From contig CAMCTE010000133.1 of the NCBI GenBank assembly GCA_945878385.1, forward strand, positions 1 to 7,505: a stretch of 7,505 bases of DNA, written 5' to 3'. Under the pieces are notes generated by a model. The model did no database searches. It was not told the DNA's origin and saw only the letters and a list, made by a program, of their open reading frames with translations. The position numbers were made by a program, and so were the translations under genes. The DNA is from Azohydromonas lata NBRC 102462 (GTDB lineage Bacteria; Pseudomonadota; Gammaproteobacteria; Burkholderiales; Burkholderiaceae_C). This document shows, piece by piece, positions 1 to 6,229 of this stretch (within the stretch, counting starts at the first letter, position 1; the number at the start of each line of letters is the position of its first letter).

Positions 1-26
1 TGTTCTTCATGATGCAGACTGCGTAA
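1..26 (+). CDS. C-terminal end of an upstream gene (partial)
   Basis: An open frame entering from the left edge reads FFMMQTA and stops at TAA (24-26). The stop is followed directly by GC-rich hairpins, which is what the end of a gene would look like. Seven residues are too few to name a family. It could also be a chance frame, because the other two forward frames close soon after. Confidence 0.4.
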
Positions 27-37
27 GTAAAACCTGA

Positions 38-67
38 GGCGGCTGTGGGCCGCCCGACTTTCGGGCG
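38..67 (+). terminator. Two overlapping GC hairpins, possible terminator of the upstream gene
   Basis: GGCGGC (38-43) pairs with GCCGCC (49-54) across a 5-nt loop. CGCCCGA (51-57) pairs perfectly with TCGGGCG (61-67) across a 3-nt loop. The two stems share bases 51-54, so only one can form at a time. They lie 12 nt or more after the TAA at 24-26. No run of T follows, so a classical intrinsic terminator is not shown; a U-less hairpin terminator or 3'-end stabiliser is possible. Confidence 0.4.
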
Positions 68-106
68 CTCCGGCCGGACGAACCGGGAGCCGCATAACCC
101 GTCGAT

Positions 107-126
107 TATAGGGCGGGCCCTATACT
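107..126 (+). promoter_or_regulatory. 18-bp palindrome overlapping a -10-like box upstream of moxR
   Basis: TATAGGGC (107-114) and GCCCTATA (117-124) are perfect inverted arms separated by GG. The right arm overlaps TATACT (121-126), which matches the sigma-70 -10 consensus at five of six bases. No convincing -35 box lies 16-18 bp upstream, so this would be an activator-dependent or weak promoter, or not a promoter. If used, transcription would start near 133 and leave a leader of about 100 nt before the ATG at 231. The arrangement fits a repressor or activator site, but no regulator is identified. Confidence 0.4.
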
Positions 127-230
127 GAAGCTGACAGTTGCACCGGCCCAGCGTCATCCGCCGGCCCCCGGTGTGCCCACTGCTCCACACTGCAGGCCTT
201 CAAGCCCTGCCCGCACCGGACGCGCCACGC

Positions 231-1085
231 ATGAAATTCCAAGGCTCCCAAGACTATGTCGCCACCGATGACCTGATGCTGGCGGTCAACGCCGCCATTA
301 CCTTGCAGCGTCCGCTGCTGGTCAAGGGCGAACCCGGCACCGGTAAAACCATGCTGGCCGAACAGGTGGCCGCCGCGCTGAATCTGCCCTTGATGCAGTG
401 GCACATCAAGAGCACCACCAAGGCCCAGCAGGGCCTATATGAATACGACGCCGTGAGCCGCCTGCGCGACAGCCAGTTGTCGGACACCGAAAGTGCCGCC
501 AAGGTGCGCGACATCCGCAACTACATCGGCAAGGGCACGCTGTGGCAGGCGTTTGAGAGCGATCAGCCGGTGGCGCTGCTGATCGACGAGATCGACAAGG
601 CCGACATCGAATTCCCCAACGACCTCCTGCGCGAACTCGACCGCATGGAGTTCTATGTGTACGAAACGCGCGAACTCATCAAGGCCCGCCACCGCCCCTT
701 GGTGTTCATCACCTCCAACAACGAGAAGGAACTGCCCGACGCCTTCCTGCGCCGCTGCTTCTTCCACTACATCAAGTTCCCCGAACCCACCACGATGCAA
801 AAGATCGTGGATGTGCATTTCCCCGGCATCAAGCAGGAACTGCTGAGTGCGGCCATGCGCACCTTCTTTGAAGTGCGCAACCTGCCCGGCCTGAAAAAGA
901 AGCCCAGCACCAGCGAACTGCTCGATTGGCTGCGCCTGTTGGTGGCCGAAGACCTGGCGCCCGAGTTGCTGGCCTCCAAAGACGACAAGGTCATCATTCC
1001 GCCGCTGGTGGGCGCGCTTTTGAAGAACGAGCAGGACATCACCCTGTTCGAAAAGCTCGTGTTCATGCAAAGCCGCAACCGCTGA
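231..1085 (+). CDS. MoxR-family AAA+ ATPase
   Basis: This 284-residue cytoplasmic protein is a MoxR-type AAA+ ATPase, a chaperone class that remodels or inserts cofactors into target complexes using ATP. The Walker A motif GEPGTGKT is at residues 33-40, Walker B LLIDEIDKAD at 116-125, sensor 1 TSNN at 161-164, and an arginine-finger pair R174/R175 sits in the segment FLRRCFF. The C-terminal part is the small helical lid domain. The ATG at 231 is preferred because MKFQGSQDYVAT is the expected beginning of the family fold; the frame stays open upstream only to a TTG at 138, and the extra residues are Pro/Arg-rich and unconvincing. The ribosome site is weak (GGA at 218-220). A VWA-domain gene, the usual partner, lies three genes downstream. 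The specific target is unknown. Confidence 0.93.
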   Translation: MKFQGSQDYVATDDLMLAVNAAITLQRPLLVKGEPGTGKTMLAEQVAAALNLPLMQWHIKSTTKAQQGLYEYDAVSRLRDSQLSDTESAAKVRDIRNYIGKGTLWQAFESDQPVALLIDEIDKADIEFPNDLLRELDRMEFYVYETRELIKARHRPLVFITSNNEKELPDAFLRRCFFHYIKFPEPTTMQKIVDVHFPGIKQELLSAAMRTFFEVRNLPGLKKKPSTSELLDWLRLLVAEDLAPELLASKDDKVIIPPLVGALLKNEQDITLFEKLVFMQSRNR

Positions 1086-1098
1086 TCGCCGCCGCCCG

Positions 1099-1320
1099 AT
1101 GGACGCTCAACTCAAACGCGCGCTGCTCGAAGGCGTGATCGACGCCCTGGGCTTCGTGGCCGGTGGTTTGGCCGGTGGCCTGGCCGCCCGCATGCTCGGC
1201 TTTGATTTCCTTCAGGCCGAAGGCTGGGGCGGCGACAGCCTCACCGGCATTCTGATGGTGGGGGTGGGTGCGGGCTTGGGCCGCGCACTGGCCCGCAAGC
1301 TGGCGCAACGCAGCAGCTGA
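1099..1320 (+). CDS. Small glycine-rich hydrophobic protein, function unknown
   Basis: This 73-residue protein starts 13 nt after the MoxR stop. It has a short amphipathic beginning, then two glycine-rich hydrophobic stretches: about residues 12-33, with repeated GG and an AGGLAGGLAAR pattern, and about residues 49-61, running LTGILMVGVGAGLG. A basic tail with ARKLAQR follows. The spaced glycines resemble GxxxG helix-packing motifs, so it may sit in or associate with the membrane as a helical hairpin. I recognise no family. That it is a real gene is supported by its snug position between two clear genes on the same strand, its same-style codon use and its ATG start; there is no clear ribosome site. 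Confidence 0.7.
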   Translation: MDAQLKRALLEGVIDALGFVAGGLAGGLAARMLGFDFLQAEGWGGDSLTGILMVGVGAGLGRALARKLAQRSS

Positions 1321-1341
1321 AGCGCAGCGCCCAAGCATGAA

Positions 1342-1360
1342 GCCGGGCCACTACCCCGGC
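1342..1360 (+). other. Hairpin ahead of the S9 peptidase gene
   Basis: GCCGGG (1342-1347) pairs with CCCGGC (1355-1360) across a 7-nt loop, in the 70-nt gap between the small-protein stop and the preferred peptidase start. No T-run follows, so it is unlikely to be a full terminator. It may modulate read-through or translation, or be chance in GC-rich DNA. If the peptidase started at the ATG at 1337 instead, this would be coding. Confidence 0.25.
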
Positions 1361-1390
1361 ACCCGATGGATTCAACCGCACAGGCGCAAC

Positions 1391-3571
1391 ATGCCCGAAT
1401 CACGCAGCAAGGCCCGAACCAAGCCTCAACACATGACGGTGGAGGCGCTGTGGCAGTTGCAGCGCCTGGGCGCCCCCAGCCTCAGCCCAGATGGCGCGCA
1501 GGCCGTCGTCAGCGCCACCTCGTATTCGATGAAGGACAACAAGGCCAGCAGCCGGTTGTGGTTGTTGTCCACGCTCGGCGGCGAGCCCCGGGCACTCACG
1601 CAATGCGGCGACAAAGACGGCCAGCCCCGCTGGAGCCCCGCGCGCGCCGGTGATGGCGAGCGCAGCCAGATGATCGCCTTCACCAGCCGGCGCGAACAAG
1701 ACGGTCGCAAAGACGACGCGGCGCAGCTGTACCTCATCAACGCCGATGGCGGCGAAGCCCGCCGCGCGGCCGATGTGCCCACGGGCGTGGACGCCTTCAA
1801 GTGGTTCCCTGATGCCAAGCGCCTGGCCTTTGTATCCTGGGTGTGGCCCGATGCGAAAGGCAACAAGGCTCAAGCCGCGCGCTTGAAGGAATGGAAGGAG
1901 CGCAAGGAAAGCGCCTATGTGACCGAAGAGGCCCAGTACCGCTACTGGGACCACCACATTCCGCAAGACCGCGTCGCCCACCTGCACCTGCTGACCCTGG
2001 GCAGCAACGAAGCCTCGGCCAAGGTGGTGGACCTGTTCGAAGGCACGCCCTATGAACTCACCCGCGCCGAGCCCGATTCGAATAGCTTTGACATCTCGCC
2101 CGATGGCCAGCGCATCGTCTTTGCCTTCGACCCCGCGCCGCAAAAGCGCATGGACGGCCGCTATGCCCTGGCCGAGATGGAGCTGAAGACGAGGCGCGTG
2201 ACCGTGATCGCGCAAGACGCGGCGTGGGATTTCAGCGCACCGCGCTACAGCCCCGACGGCCAACAAGTGGCCTTCCTGGCCAGCCACCAAGCCCGCAAGC
2301 ACACCATGCCTTCGCAGTTGGCGCTGTGGTCGCGCGACGGTGCAGGAACCGCAGCTTCGGCCGCCCCAGCAGGCAAGGCCGCGGCCAAGCGCCACGCAAG
2401 GGGCACCGGCCCAGGTGCCTGGCAGGTGCTCAGTGCCCACTGGGACCACGAGGTCAATGCCCCGCTGCGCTGGGCCGACGACAGCCAAAGCCTGCTGTTC
2501 ACGGCGGAAGAAGAAGGCCGCCAGCACCTGTGGCGCTGGACGCTGGCCACCGCCACGGCGCAGGTGGTTGCCGACGGCGGCTGGGTGCAGGCCTTCGATG
2601 CATGCGGCGATGTGTTGGTGACCGTGGCCGATGGCGTGGACCACCCGGCCCAGGTGCACGCCTGCGTGGGCGAACAAGCGCCGCGGCGCATCGAGTCATT
2701 CAACGATGCCGTCCTCAAGCCCATTGCCATGGGGCATACCGAGGAGATGTGGGTCACCGGCGCGCAGGGCGACCGTGTGCAGGTGTGGGTAACCTACCCG
2801 CCCGACTTCAACGCCAAGAAGAAATACCCGCTGCTGCAGGTCATCCACGGCGGGCCGCACACCGCCTTCGGCGACGCCTTCCACTACCGCTGGAATGTGC
2901 AGACCATGGCCGCACAAGGCTATGTGGTGGCCGCGGTCAACTACCACGGCTCCAGCAGCTTCGGTTACGCCTTCAAGGACAGCATCAGTGGCCGCTGGGG
3001 TGAACTGGAACTGCAGGATGTGGAGGCCGCCACCGACGCATTGTTGAAGAAGCCCTGGGCCGACAAGAAACGCGTGTTCGCCACCGGCGGCAGCTACGGC
3101 GGCTACATGGTGGCCTGGATGAACGGCCACTTGAAGCCCGGCCGCTATGCCGCCTACATCTGCCACGCCGGCTGCTACGACTGGACGGCCATGTTCGCCG
3201 ACGACGCCTACACCTGGCATGCCAAGGAACTGGGGGCCTGGTACTGGGACGACATGGCCCGTGTGCACTCGCAAAGCCCGCACGCGTTCGCTCAGAACAT
3301 GAAAACGCCCACCTTGGTGATTCACGGTCAGTTGGACTACCGCGTACCCGATGCACAGGGCCTGGCCTACTACAACACCCTCAAGGCCCGCGGCGTGGAC
3401 GCGCGCCTGGTGTGGTTCCCAGATGAAAACCATTGGATTCTGAAGCCGCGCAACTCCAAGCTCTGGTACGGGGAATTCTTTGAATGGCTGCGTCGCCATG
3501 ATGTGGGCGCGGCGCGGGCCAAGGCCCCTGTCAAATCCTCAGCCAAACCCGCAGCACCACGCAAGGTCTGA
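1391..3571 (+). CDS. S9-family serine peptidase (prolyl oligopeptidase / acylaminoacyl-peptidase type)
   Basis: This 726-residue peptidase has an N-terminal beta-propeller and a C-terminal alpha/beta-hydrolase domain, the layout that lets S9 enzymes admit only short peptides. Propeller blades show as SPDG repeats (LSPDGA near residue 30, ISPDGQRIVF and YSPDGQQVAFLA in the middle). The nucleophile is Ser568 in GGSYGGY, the acid is Asp649 in GQLDYRVP, and the base is His681 in ENHW; all are present with normal spacing. There is no signal peptide, so it should be cytoplasmic. The ATG at 1391 is chosen because AGG lies 6 nt upstream; ATG 1337 and earlier codons add residues outside the fold and lack a ribosome site. 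Unusual parts are an Ala/Gly/Lys-rich insert at about 317-343 between propeller blades and an Ala/Lys/Pro-rich tail over the last 20 residues. It sits between the MoxR and VWA genes. Its substrate is unknown. Confidence 0.93.
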   Translation: MPESRSKARTKPQHMTVEALWQLQRLGAPSLSPDGAQAVVSATSYSMKDNKASSRLWLLSTLGGEPRALTQCGDKDGQPRWSPARAGDGERSQMIAFTSRREQDGRKDDAAQLYLINADGGEARRAADVPTGVDAFKWFPDAKRLAFVSWVWPDAKGNKAQAARLKEWKERKESAYVTEEAQYRYWDHHIPQDRVAHLHLLTLGSNEASAKVVDLFEGTPYELTRAEPDSNSFDISPDGQRIVFAFDPAPQKRMDGRYALAEMELKTRRVTVIAQDAAWDFSAPRYSPDGQQVAFLASHQARKHTMPSQLALWSRDGAGTAASAAPAGKAAAKRHARGTGPGAWQVLSAHWDHEVNAPLRWADDSQSLLFTAEEEGRQHLWRWTLATATAQVVADGGWVQAFDACGDVLVTVADGVDHPAQVHACVGEQAPRRIESFNDAVLKPIAMGHTEEMWVTGAQGDRVQVWVTYPPDFNAKKKYPLLQVIHGGPHTAFGDAFHYRWNVQTMAAQGYVVAAVNYHGSSSFGYAFKDSISGRWGELELQDVEAATDALLKKPWADKKRVFATGGSYGGYMVAWMNGHLKPGRYAAYICHAGCYDWTAMFADDAYTWHAKELGAWYWDDMARVHSQSPHAFAQNMKTPTLVIHGQLDYRVPDAQGLAYYNTLKARGVDARLVWFPDENHWILKPRNSKLWYGEFFEWLRRHDVGAARAKAPVKSSAKPAAPRKV

Positions 3572-3605
3572 TCGCCGCACGGCCACTATTGCCCCAGGAA
3601 CGCGC

Positions 3606-3610
3606 GAGGA
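3606..3610 (+). promoter_or_regulatory. Ribosome binding site of the VWA gene
   Basis: GAGGA ends 6 nt before the ATG at 3617 and is the best Shine-Dalgarno site in the window, fixing that start. It lies in an 8-bp direct repeat: AGGAACGC occurs at 3596-3603 and again at 3607-3614, so a second AGGA sits further upstream. Confidence 0.7.
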
Positions 3611-3616
3611 ACGCCC

Positions 3617-4786
3617 ATGCTCATCAACTTCTTCTACACCCTGCGCGCAGCCAAGCTGCCGGTGAGCATCCGCGAATACCTCACCCTCATCGAAGCCCTG
3701 AAGGCAGGCGTGATCGGGCCCAGTGTGGACGAGTTCTACTTCCTCTCGCGCACCACCCTCGTCAAGGACGAAACCCAGTTCGACAAGTTCGACCGCGCCT
3801 TCGGTGCCTACTTCAAGGGCGTGGAGATGGTCACCGACTTCACGAAAGAGATTCCGCTGGAGTGGTTGAAGAAGACGCTTGAAAAAGAGCTCACCCCCGA
3901 ACAGAAGGCCGCCATCGAGAAAATGGGCTGGGACGAGTTGATGGAGACGCTCAAGAAGCGGCTGGAAGAACAGAGGGGCCGCCACGAAGGCGGCAACAAG
4001 TGGATCGGCACCGGCGGCACCAGCCCCTACGGCCACGGCGGCTACAACCCGCAGGGAGTGCGCATCGGTGGCAAGGGCGGCAACAAGAGCGCGGTCAAGG
4101 TGTGGGACCAGCGCGCCTATGCCGACTACGACGACTCGCTGGAACTGGGCACCCGCAACATCAAGGTGGCCCTGCGCCGTTTGCGTCGGTTCGCGCGCGA
4201 AGGCGCCGAGACCGAACTGGACCTGGACGGCACCATCCACGGCACCGCCGCCAATGCGGGCCTGCTCGACATCAAGATGATCCCCGAGCGGCACAACAAG
4301 GTGAAGGTGCTGCTGCTCATGGATGTGGGCGGCACCATGGACGAGCACATCCACCGGGTGGAAGAACTCTTCAGCGCCGCCAAGGCCGAGTTCAAGCACC
4401 TGGAGTTTTACTACTTCCACAACTGCGTGTACGACTTCGTGTGGAAGAACAATAAGCGCCGCTACGCGGAGAAGTTCCCCACCTGGGACATCATCCGCAA
4501 GTACAACAAGGACTACAAGCTCATCTTCGTGGGCGACGCCACGATGAGCCCCTACGAGATCCTGCAGCCCGGCGGCAGCGTGGAATACAACAACGAGGAA
4601 GCCGGCGCCGAATGGCTGCAGCGGCTCACGCATGCCTTCCCGAAGTACGCCTGGGTCAACCCCGAGCCCGCGGGTGTGTGGCAGTACCGCCAGAGCATTG
4701 CCATCATCCAGCAGATCATGAACCGGCGGATGTTTCCGCTGAGCCTGCAGGGGCTGGAAGGCGCGATGCGCTTGCTGAGCAAGTAG
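3617..4786 (+). CDS. VWA-domain protein, CoxE-like (COG3825 type)
   Basis: This 389-residue protein is a predicted cytoplasmic partner of a MoxR ATPase. Residues 1 to about 120 form a helical N-terminal domain beginning MLINFFYTLRAAKLPVSI, with a charged helix rich in Lys and Glu at about 85-122. A Gly/Asn/Lys-rich linker follows (about 124-160), then the von Willebrand A fold. The metal-site motif is DVGGTMD (236-242), where the usual pattern is DxSxS; here Gly238 replaces the first Ser and Thr240 the second. Another metal-loop candidate is GDAT, with Asp307. The family is known beside MoxR genes, as with CoxD/CoxE. It begins 45 nt after the peptidase stop, so it is probably co-transcribed with it. 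The family assignment is firm; the substrate complex is not known. Confidence 0.9.
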   Translation: MLINFFYTLRAAKLPVSIREYLTLIEALKAGVIGPSVDEFYFLSRTTLVKDETQFDKFDRAFGAYFKGVEMVTDFTKEIPLEWLKKTLEKELTPEQKAAIEKMGWDELMETLKKRLEEQRGRHEGGNKWIGTGGTSPYGHGGYNPQGVRIGGKGGNKSAVKVWDQRAYADYDDSLELGTRNIKVALRRLRRFAREGAETELDLDGTIHGTAANAGLLDIKMIPERHNKVKVLLLMDVGGTMDEHIHRVEELFSAAKAEFKHLEFYYFHNCVYDFVWKNNKRRYAEKFPTWDIIRKYNKDYKLIFVGDATMSPYEILQPGGSVEYNNEEAGAEWLQRLTHAFPKYAWVNPEPAGVWQYRQSIAIIQQIMNRRMFPLSLQGLEGAMRLLSK

Positions 4787-4799
4787 AGCCAAGCTCGTC

Positions 4800-4829
4800 T
4801 TGACCATCGCCTGTTTTTTGGCCTATGCT
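4800..4829 (+). promoter_or_regulatory. Probable sigma-70 promoter of vapBC
   Basis: TTGACC (4800-4805, five of six to the -35 consensus) and TATGCT (4824-4829, four of six to the -10) are 18 bp apart. The spacer contains a run of six T (4814-4819). The start of transcription would fall at about 4836-4837, right at the second candidate ATG of vapB. It lies 14 nt after the VWA stop, which suggests vapBC has its own promoter. Confidence 0.55.
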
Positions 4830-4840
4830 CTGGCCTATGC
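4819..4840 (+). repeat. 10-bp direct repeat over the vapBC -10 and start codon
   Basis: TGGCCTATGC occurs at 4819-4828 and at 4831-4840, a period of 12 bp, so about one helical turn. Each copy contains an in-frame ATG (4825 and 4837). Type II antitoxins commonly repress their own operon by binding repeats near the promoter; that this repeat is such an operator is inference. Confidence 0.55.
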
Positions 4841-5097
4841 CTACTGATTCCACCGCGCCTGAACATTCACCCCGGCAAGTGGCGCTGTTCCGCAACGGCC
4901 GCAACCAAGCCGTACGCATCCCCCGCGAATTCGAGTTCGAGGGGGCGGAGGTGCTGATGCGCAAGGAAGGCGATCAACTCATCCTCACGCCGGTCAAGCA
5001 CAACCGGCTGTTGGAACTGTTGGCCTCCTGGCAGCCCCTGAGCGAATCAGGGCCTGAAGTGGAAGACCTGCCGCTGCAAGAGCGGCCGGCCCTTTGA
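4837..5097 (+). CDS. vapB: VapB-type antitoxin, AbrB/MazE fold
   Basis: This 86-residue antitoxin neutralises the VapC ribonuclease encoded next to it and should bind its own promoter. Residues 14-53 form the swapped-hairpin AbrB-like DNA-binding domain, with the hallmark stretch QVALFRNGRNQAVRIPREF and a following ILTPV strand. The C-terminal tail (about 54-86, LLELLASW then an acidic stretch) is the expected toxin-binding part. A start at 4825 would add four residues. The ATG at 4837 is preferred because it coincides with the predicted transcription start, which would make the mRNA leaderless; no ribosome site is seen before either ATG. Its TGA (5095-5097) shares one base with the vapC ATG. 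Confidence 0.9.
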   Translation: MPTDSTAPEHSPRQVALFRNGRNQAVRIPREFEFEGAEVLMRKEGDQLILTPVKHNRLLELLASWQPLSESGPEVEDLPLQERPAL

Positions 5098-5513
5098 TGG
5101 CCGAGCTGCGCTGGATGCTCGACACGAATATCCTGTCCGAGCTGATTCGAAACCCACAAGGCCCTCTGACACGCCGGATTGCCGCCGTTTCAACCGAGGT
5201 CGTGTGCACCAGCGTCATCGTGGCCTGCGAACTGCGCTTTGGCGCTGCCCGCAAGGGCTCTGCCGCACTGCAAGCGAGGGTGGAAGCACTGCTCAGTGCC
5301 CTGCCCGTTCTGCCCTTCGATACACCCGCCGAAGAACACTACGCCGACATCCGTCACGCCCTGGAGCGCGCCGGCACGCCCATCGGCAGCCATGATCTCT
5401 TGATCGCCGCGCATGCCCGCGCCGCCGGTTTGACTTTGGTGACCCACAACCTCCGGGAACTCGCTCGCGTGGCCGGCCTGCGGGCTGAAGACTGGCTGGC
5501 CTCGGGCCATTGA
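5097..5513 (+). CDS. vapC: VapC-type toxin, PIN-domain ribonuclease
   Basis: This 138-residue PIN-domain protein is the toxin of the pair, predicted to be a magnesium-dependent endoribonuclease. VapC toxins usually cut tRNA or rRNA, but the target here cannot be read from sequence. The acidic metal-binding residues are in place: Asp9 in MLDTN, Glu45 in ACELRFG and Asp100 in IGSHDLLIAAHA, followed by the conserved VTHNLREL motif at 115-122 and a final GLRAEDWL. The length is normal and nothing is broken, so the toxin should be active. The start overlaps the antitoxin stop as TGATG, implying coupled translation; a TTG one codon upstream is possible but not needed. The queE start follows after only four bases. 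Confidence 0.92.
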   Translation: MAELRWMLDTNILSELIRNPQGPLTRRIAAVSTEVVCTSVIVACELRFGAARKGSAALQARVEALLSALPVLPFDTPAEEHYADIRHALERAGTPIGSHDLLIAAHARAAGLTLVTHNLRELARVAGLRAEDWLASGH

Positions 5514-5517
5514 CACC

Positions 5518-6207
5518 ATGACCTACAGCGTCAAGGAAATCTTCTACACCCTCCAAGGCGAAGGCCTGCGCGCCGGGCGCCCGGCCGTGTTCTGCCGCTT
5601 CGCCGGCTGCAATCTGTGGAATGGCCGTGAAGAAGACCGCAGCTCGGCCATCTGCCAGTTCTGCGATACGGATTTCGTCGGAACCGACGGCACCCTGGGC
5701 GGCAAGTACGACGCCCAGCAACTCGCCGATCTCATCGCGGCGCGATGGCCCGCCGGGCCTGAAGGCAGCGCCGGCGGCGCGCGGCGCTATGTGGTGCTCA
5801 CCGGCGGCGAGCCCATGCTGCAGGTCGATCAAGCGCTCATCGACGCCCTCCACGCGCAAGGCTTCGAGATTGCCATCGAAACGAACGGCACTCTGCCCGT
5901 GCCCATGGGCGAAGGCGGCATCGACTGGGTGTGCGTGAGCCCCAAGGCGGGCGCCGATTGGGTGCAGCGCCGTGGGCACGAGCTCAAGCTGGTCTACCCC
6001 CAACTCACGCTCATGCCTTCAGCCGTGGCCGCCCTGGCCGACAGGCCGGGCATCGGTGCGGCCGCACCTGACTTCGACTATTGGCTGCTGCAACCCATGG
6101 ACGGCCCGCTGCAGGCCCAACACACGCAGCAGGCCATTGCCCATTGCCAGTCCCACCCGCGCTGGCGGCTGAGCGTGCAGACCCACAAGGTGCTGCAGAT
6201 CCGTTGA
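5518..6207 (+). CDS. queE: 7-carboxy-7-deazaguanine synthase (radical SAM)
   Basis: QueE turns 6-carboxy-5,6,7,8-tetrahydropterin into 7-carboxy-7-deazaguanine, on the route to preQ0 and queuosine in tRNA. This 229-residue protein begins MTYSVKEIFYTLQGEG as expected. The iron-sulfur cluster cysteines are C31, C46 and C49, in the C-x14-C-x2-C spacing of one QueE subtype rather than the simple C-x3-C-x2-C radical SAM motif. TGGEP (95-99), ETNGT (121-125) and SPK (141-143) are SAM- and substrate-binding segments, and the C-terminal SVQTHKVLQIR is typical. It starts four bases after vapC and no Shine-Dalgarno site or separate promoter is evident, so it may depend on the vapBC transcript. The next gene encodes a QueD homologue. 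Confidence 0.96.
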   Translation: MTYSVKEIFYTLQGEGLRAGRPAVFCRFAGCNLWNGREEDRSSAICQFCDTDFVGTDGTLGGKYDAQQLADLIAARWPAGPEGSAGGARRYVVLTGGEPMLQVDQALIDALHAQGFEIAIETNGTLPVPMGEGGIDWVCVSPKAGADWVQRRGHELKLVYPQLTLMPSAVAALADRPGIGAAAPDFDYWLLQPMDGPLQAQHTQQAIAHCQSHPRWRLSVQTHKVLQIR

Positions 6208-6216
6208 GCCACAGGG

Positions 6217-6222
6217 CACAAT
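6217..6222 (+). promoter_or_regulatory. Possible -10 box for a leaderless queD transcript
   Basis: CACAAT (four of six to TATAAT) ends 7 nt before the GTG start at 6230, so transcription would begin at or beside the start codon. No convincing -35 is seen about 17 bp upstream. No ribosome site precedes the GTG, which agrees with a leaderless message. The evidence is spacing only. Confidence 0.35.
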
Positions 6223-6229
6223 TCACGGT

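Noticed and set aside
192..210. Hairpin in the moxR leader as a riboswitch or attenuator
   Set aside because: Only five pairs plus a bulged pair are possible (GCAGG with CCTGC), with no T-run and no known riboswitch motif.
138..230. A longer MoxR protein starting at TTG 138
   Set aside because: It needs a rare start codon, has no ribosome site, and adds a Pro/Arg-rich stretch unlike the family N-terminus; the ATG at 231 fits the domain edge.
1268..1390. A longer S9 peptidase starting at 1268 or 1337
   Set aside because: The first would overlap the small-protein gene, and the added residues lie outside the propeller. Only the ATG at 1391 has an AGG at a good distance.
1400..2677. Long minus-strand open frame opposite the peptidase gene
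   Set aside because: It lies wholly antisense to a gene with a clear catalytic triad and propeller repeats, and its protein shows no recognisable domain; GC-rich third positions commonly create such frames.
3539..4807. Long minus-strand open frame opposite the VWA gene
   Set aside because: The + strand frame has a strong ribosome site and VWA motifs; the antisense product is a Val/His/Leu-rich shadow without a domain.
4771..4819. Intrinsic terminator after the VWA gene using the T-run at 4814-4819
   Set aside because: The nearby stems (CTTGC/GCAAG at 4771-4783 and GAGC/GCTC at 4786-4796) are short and too far from the T-run; the run sits in the vapBC promoter spacer instead.
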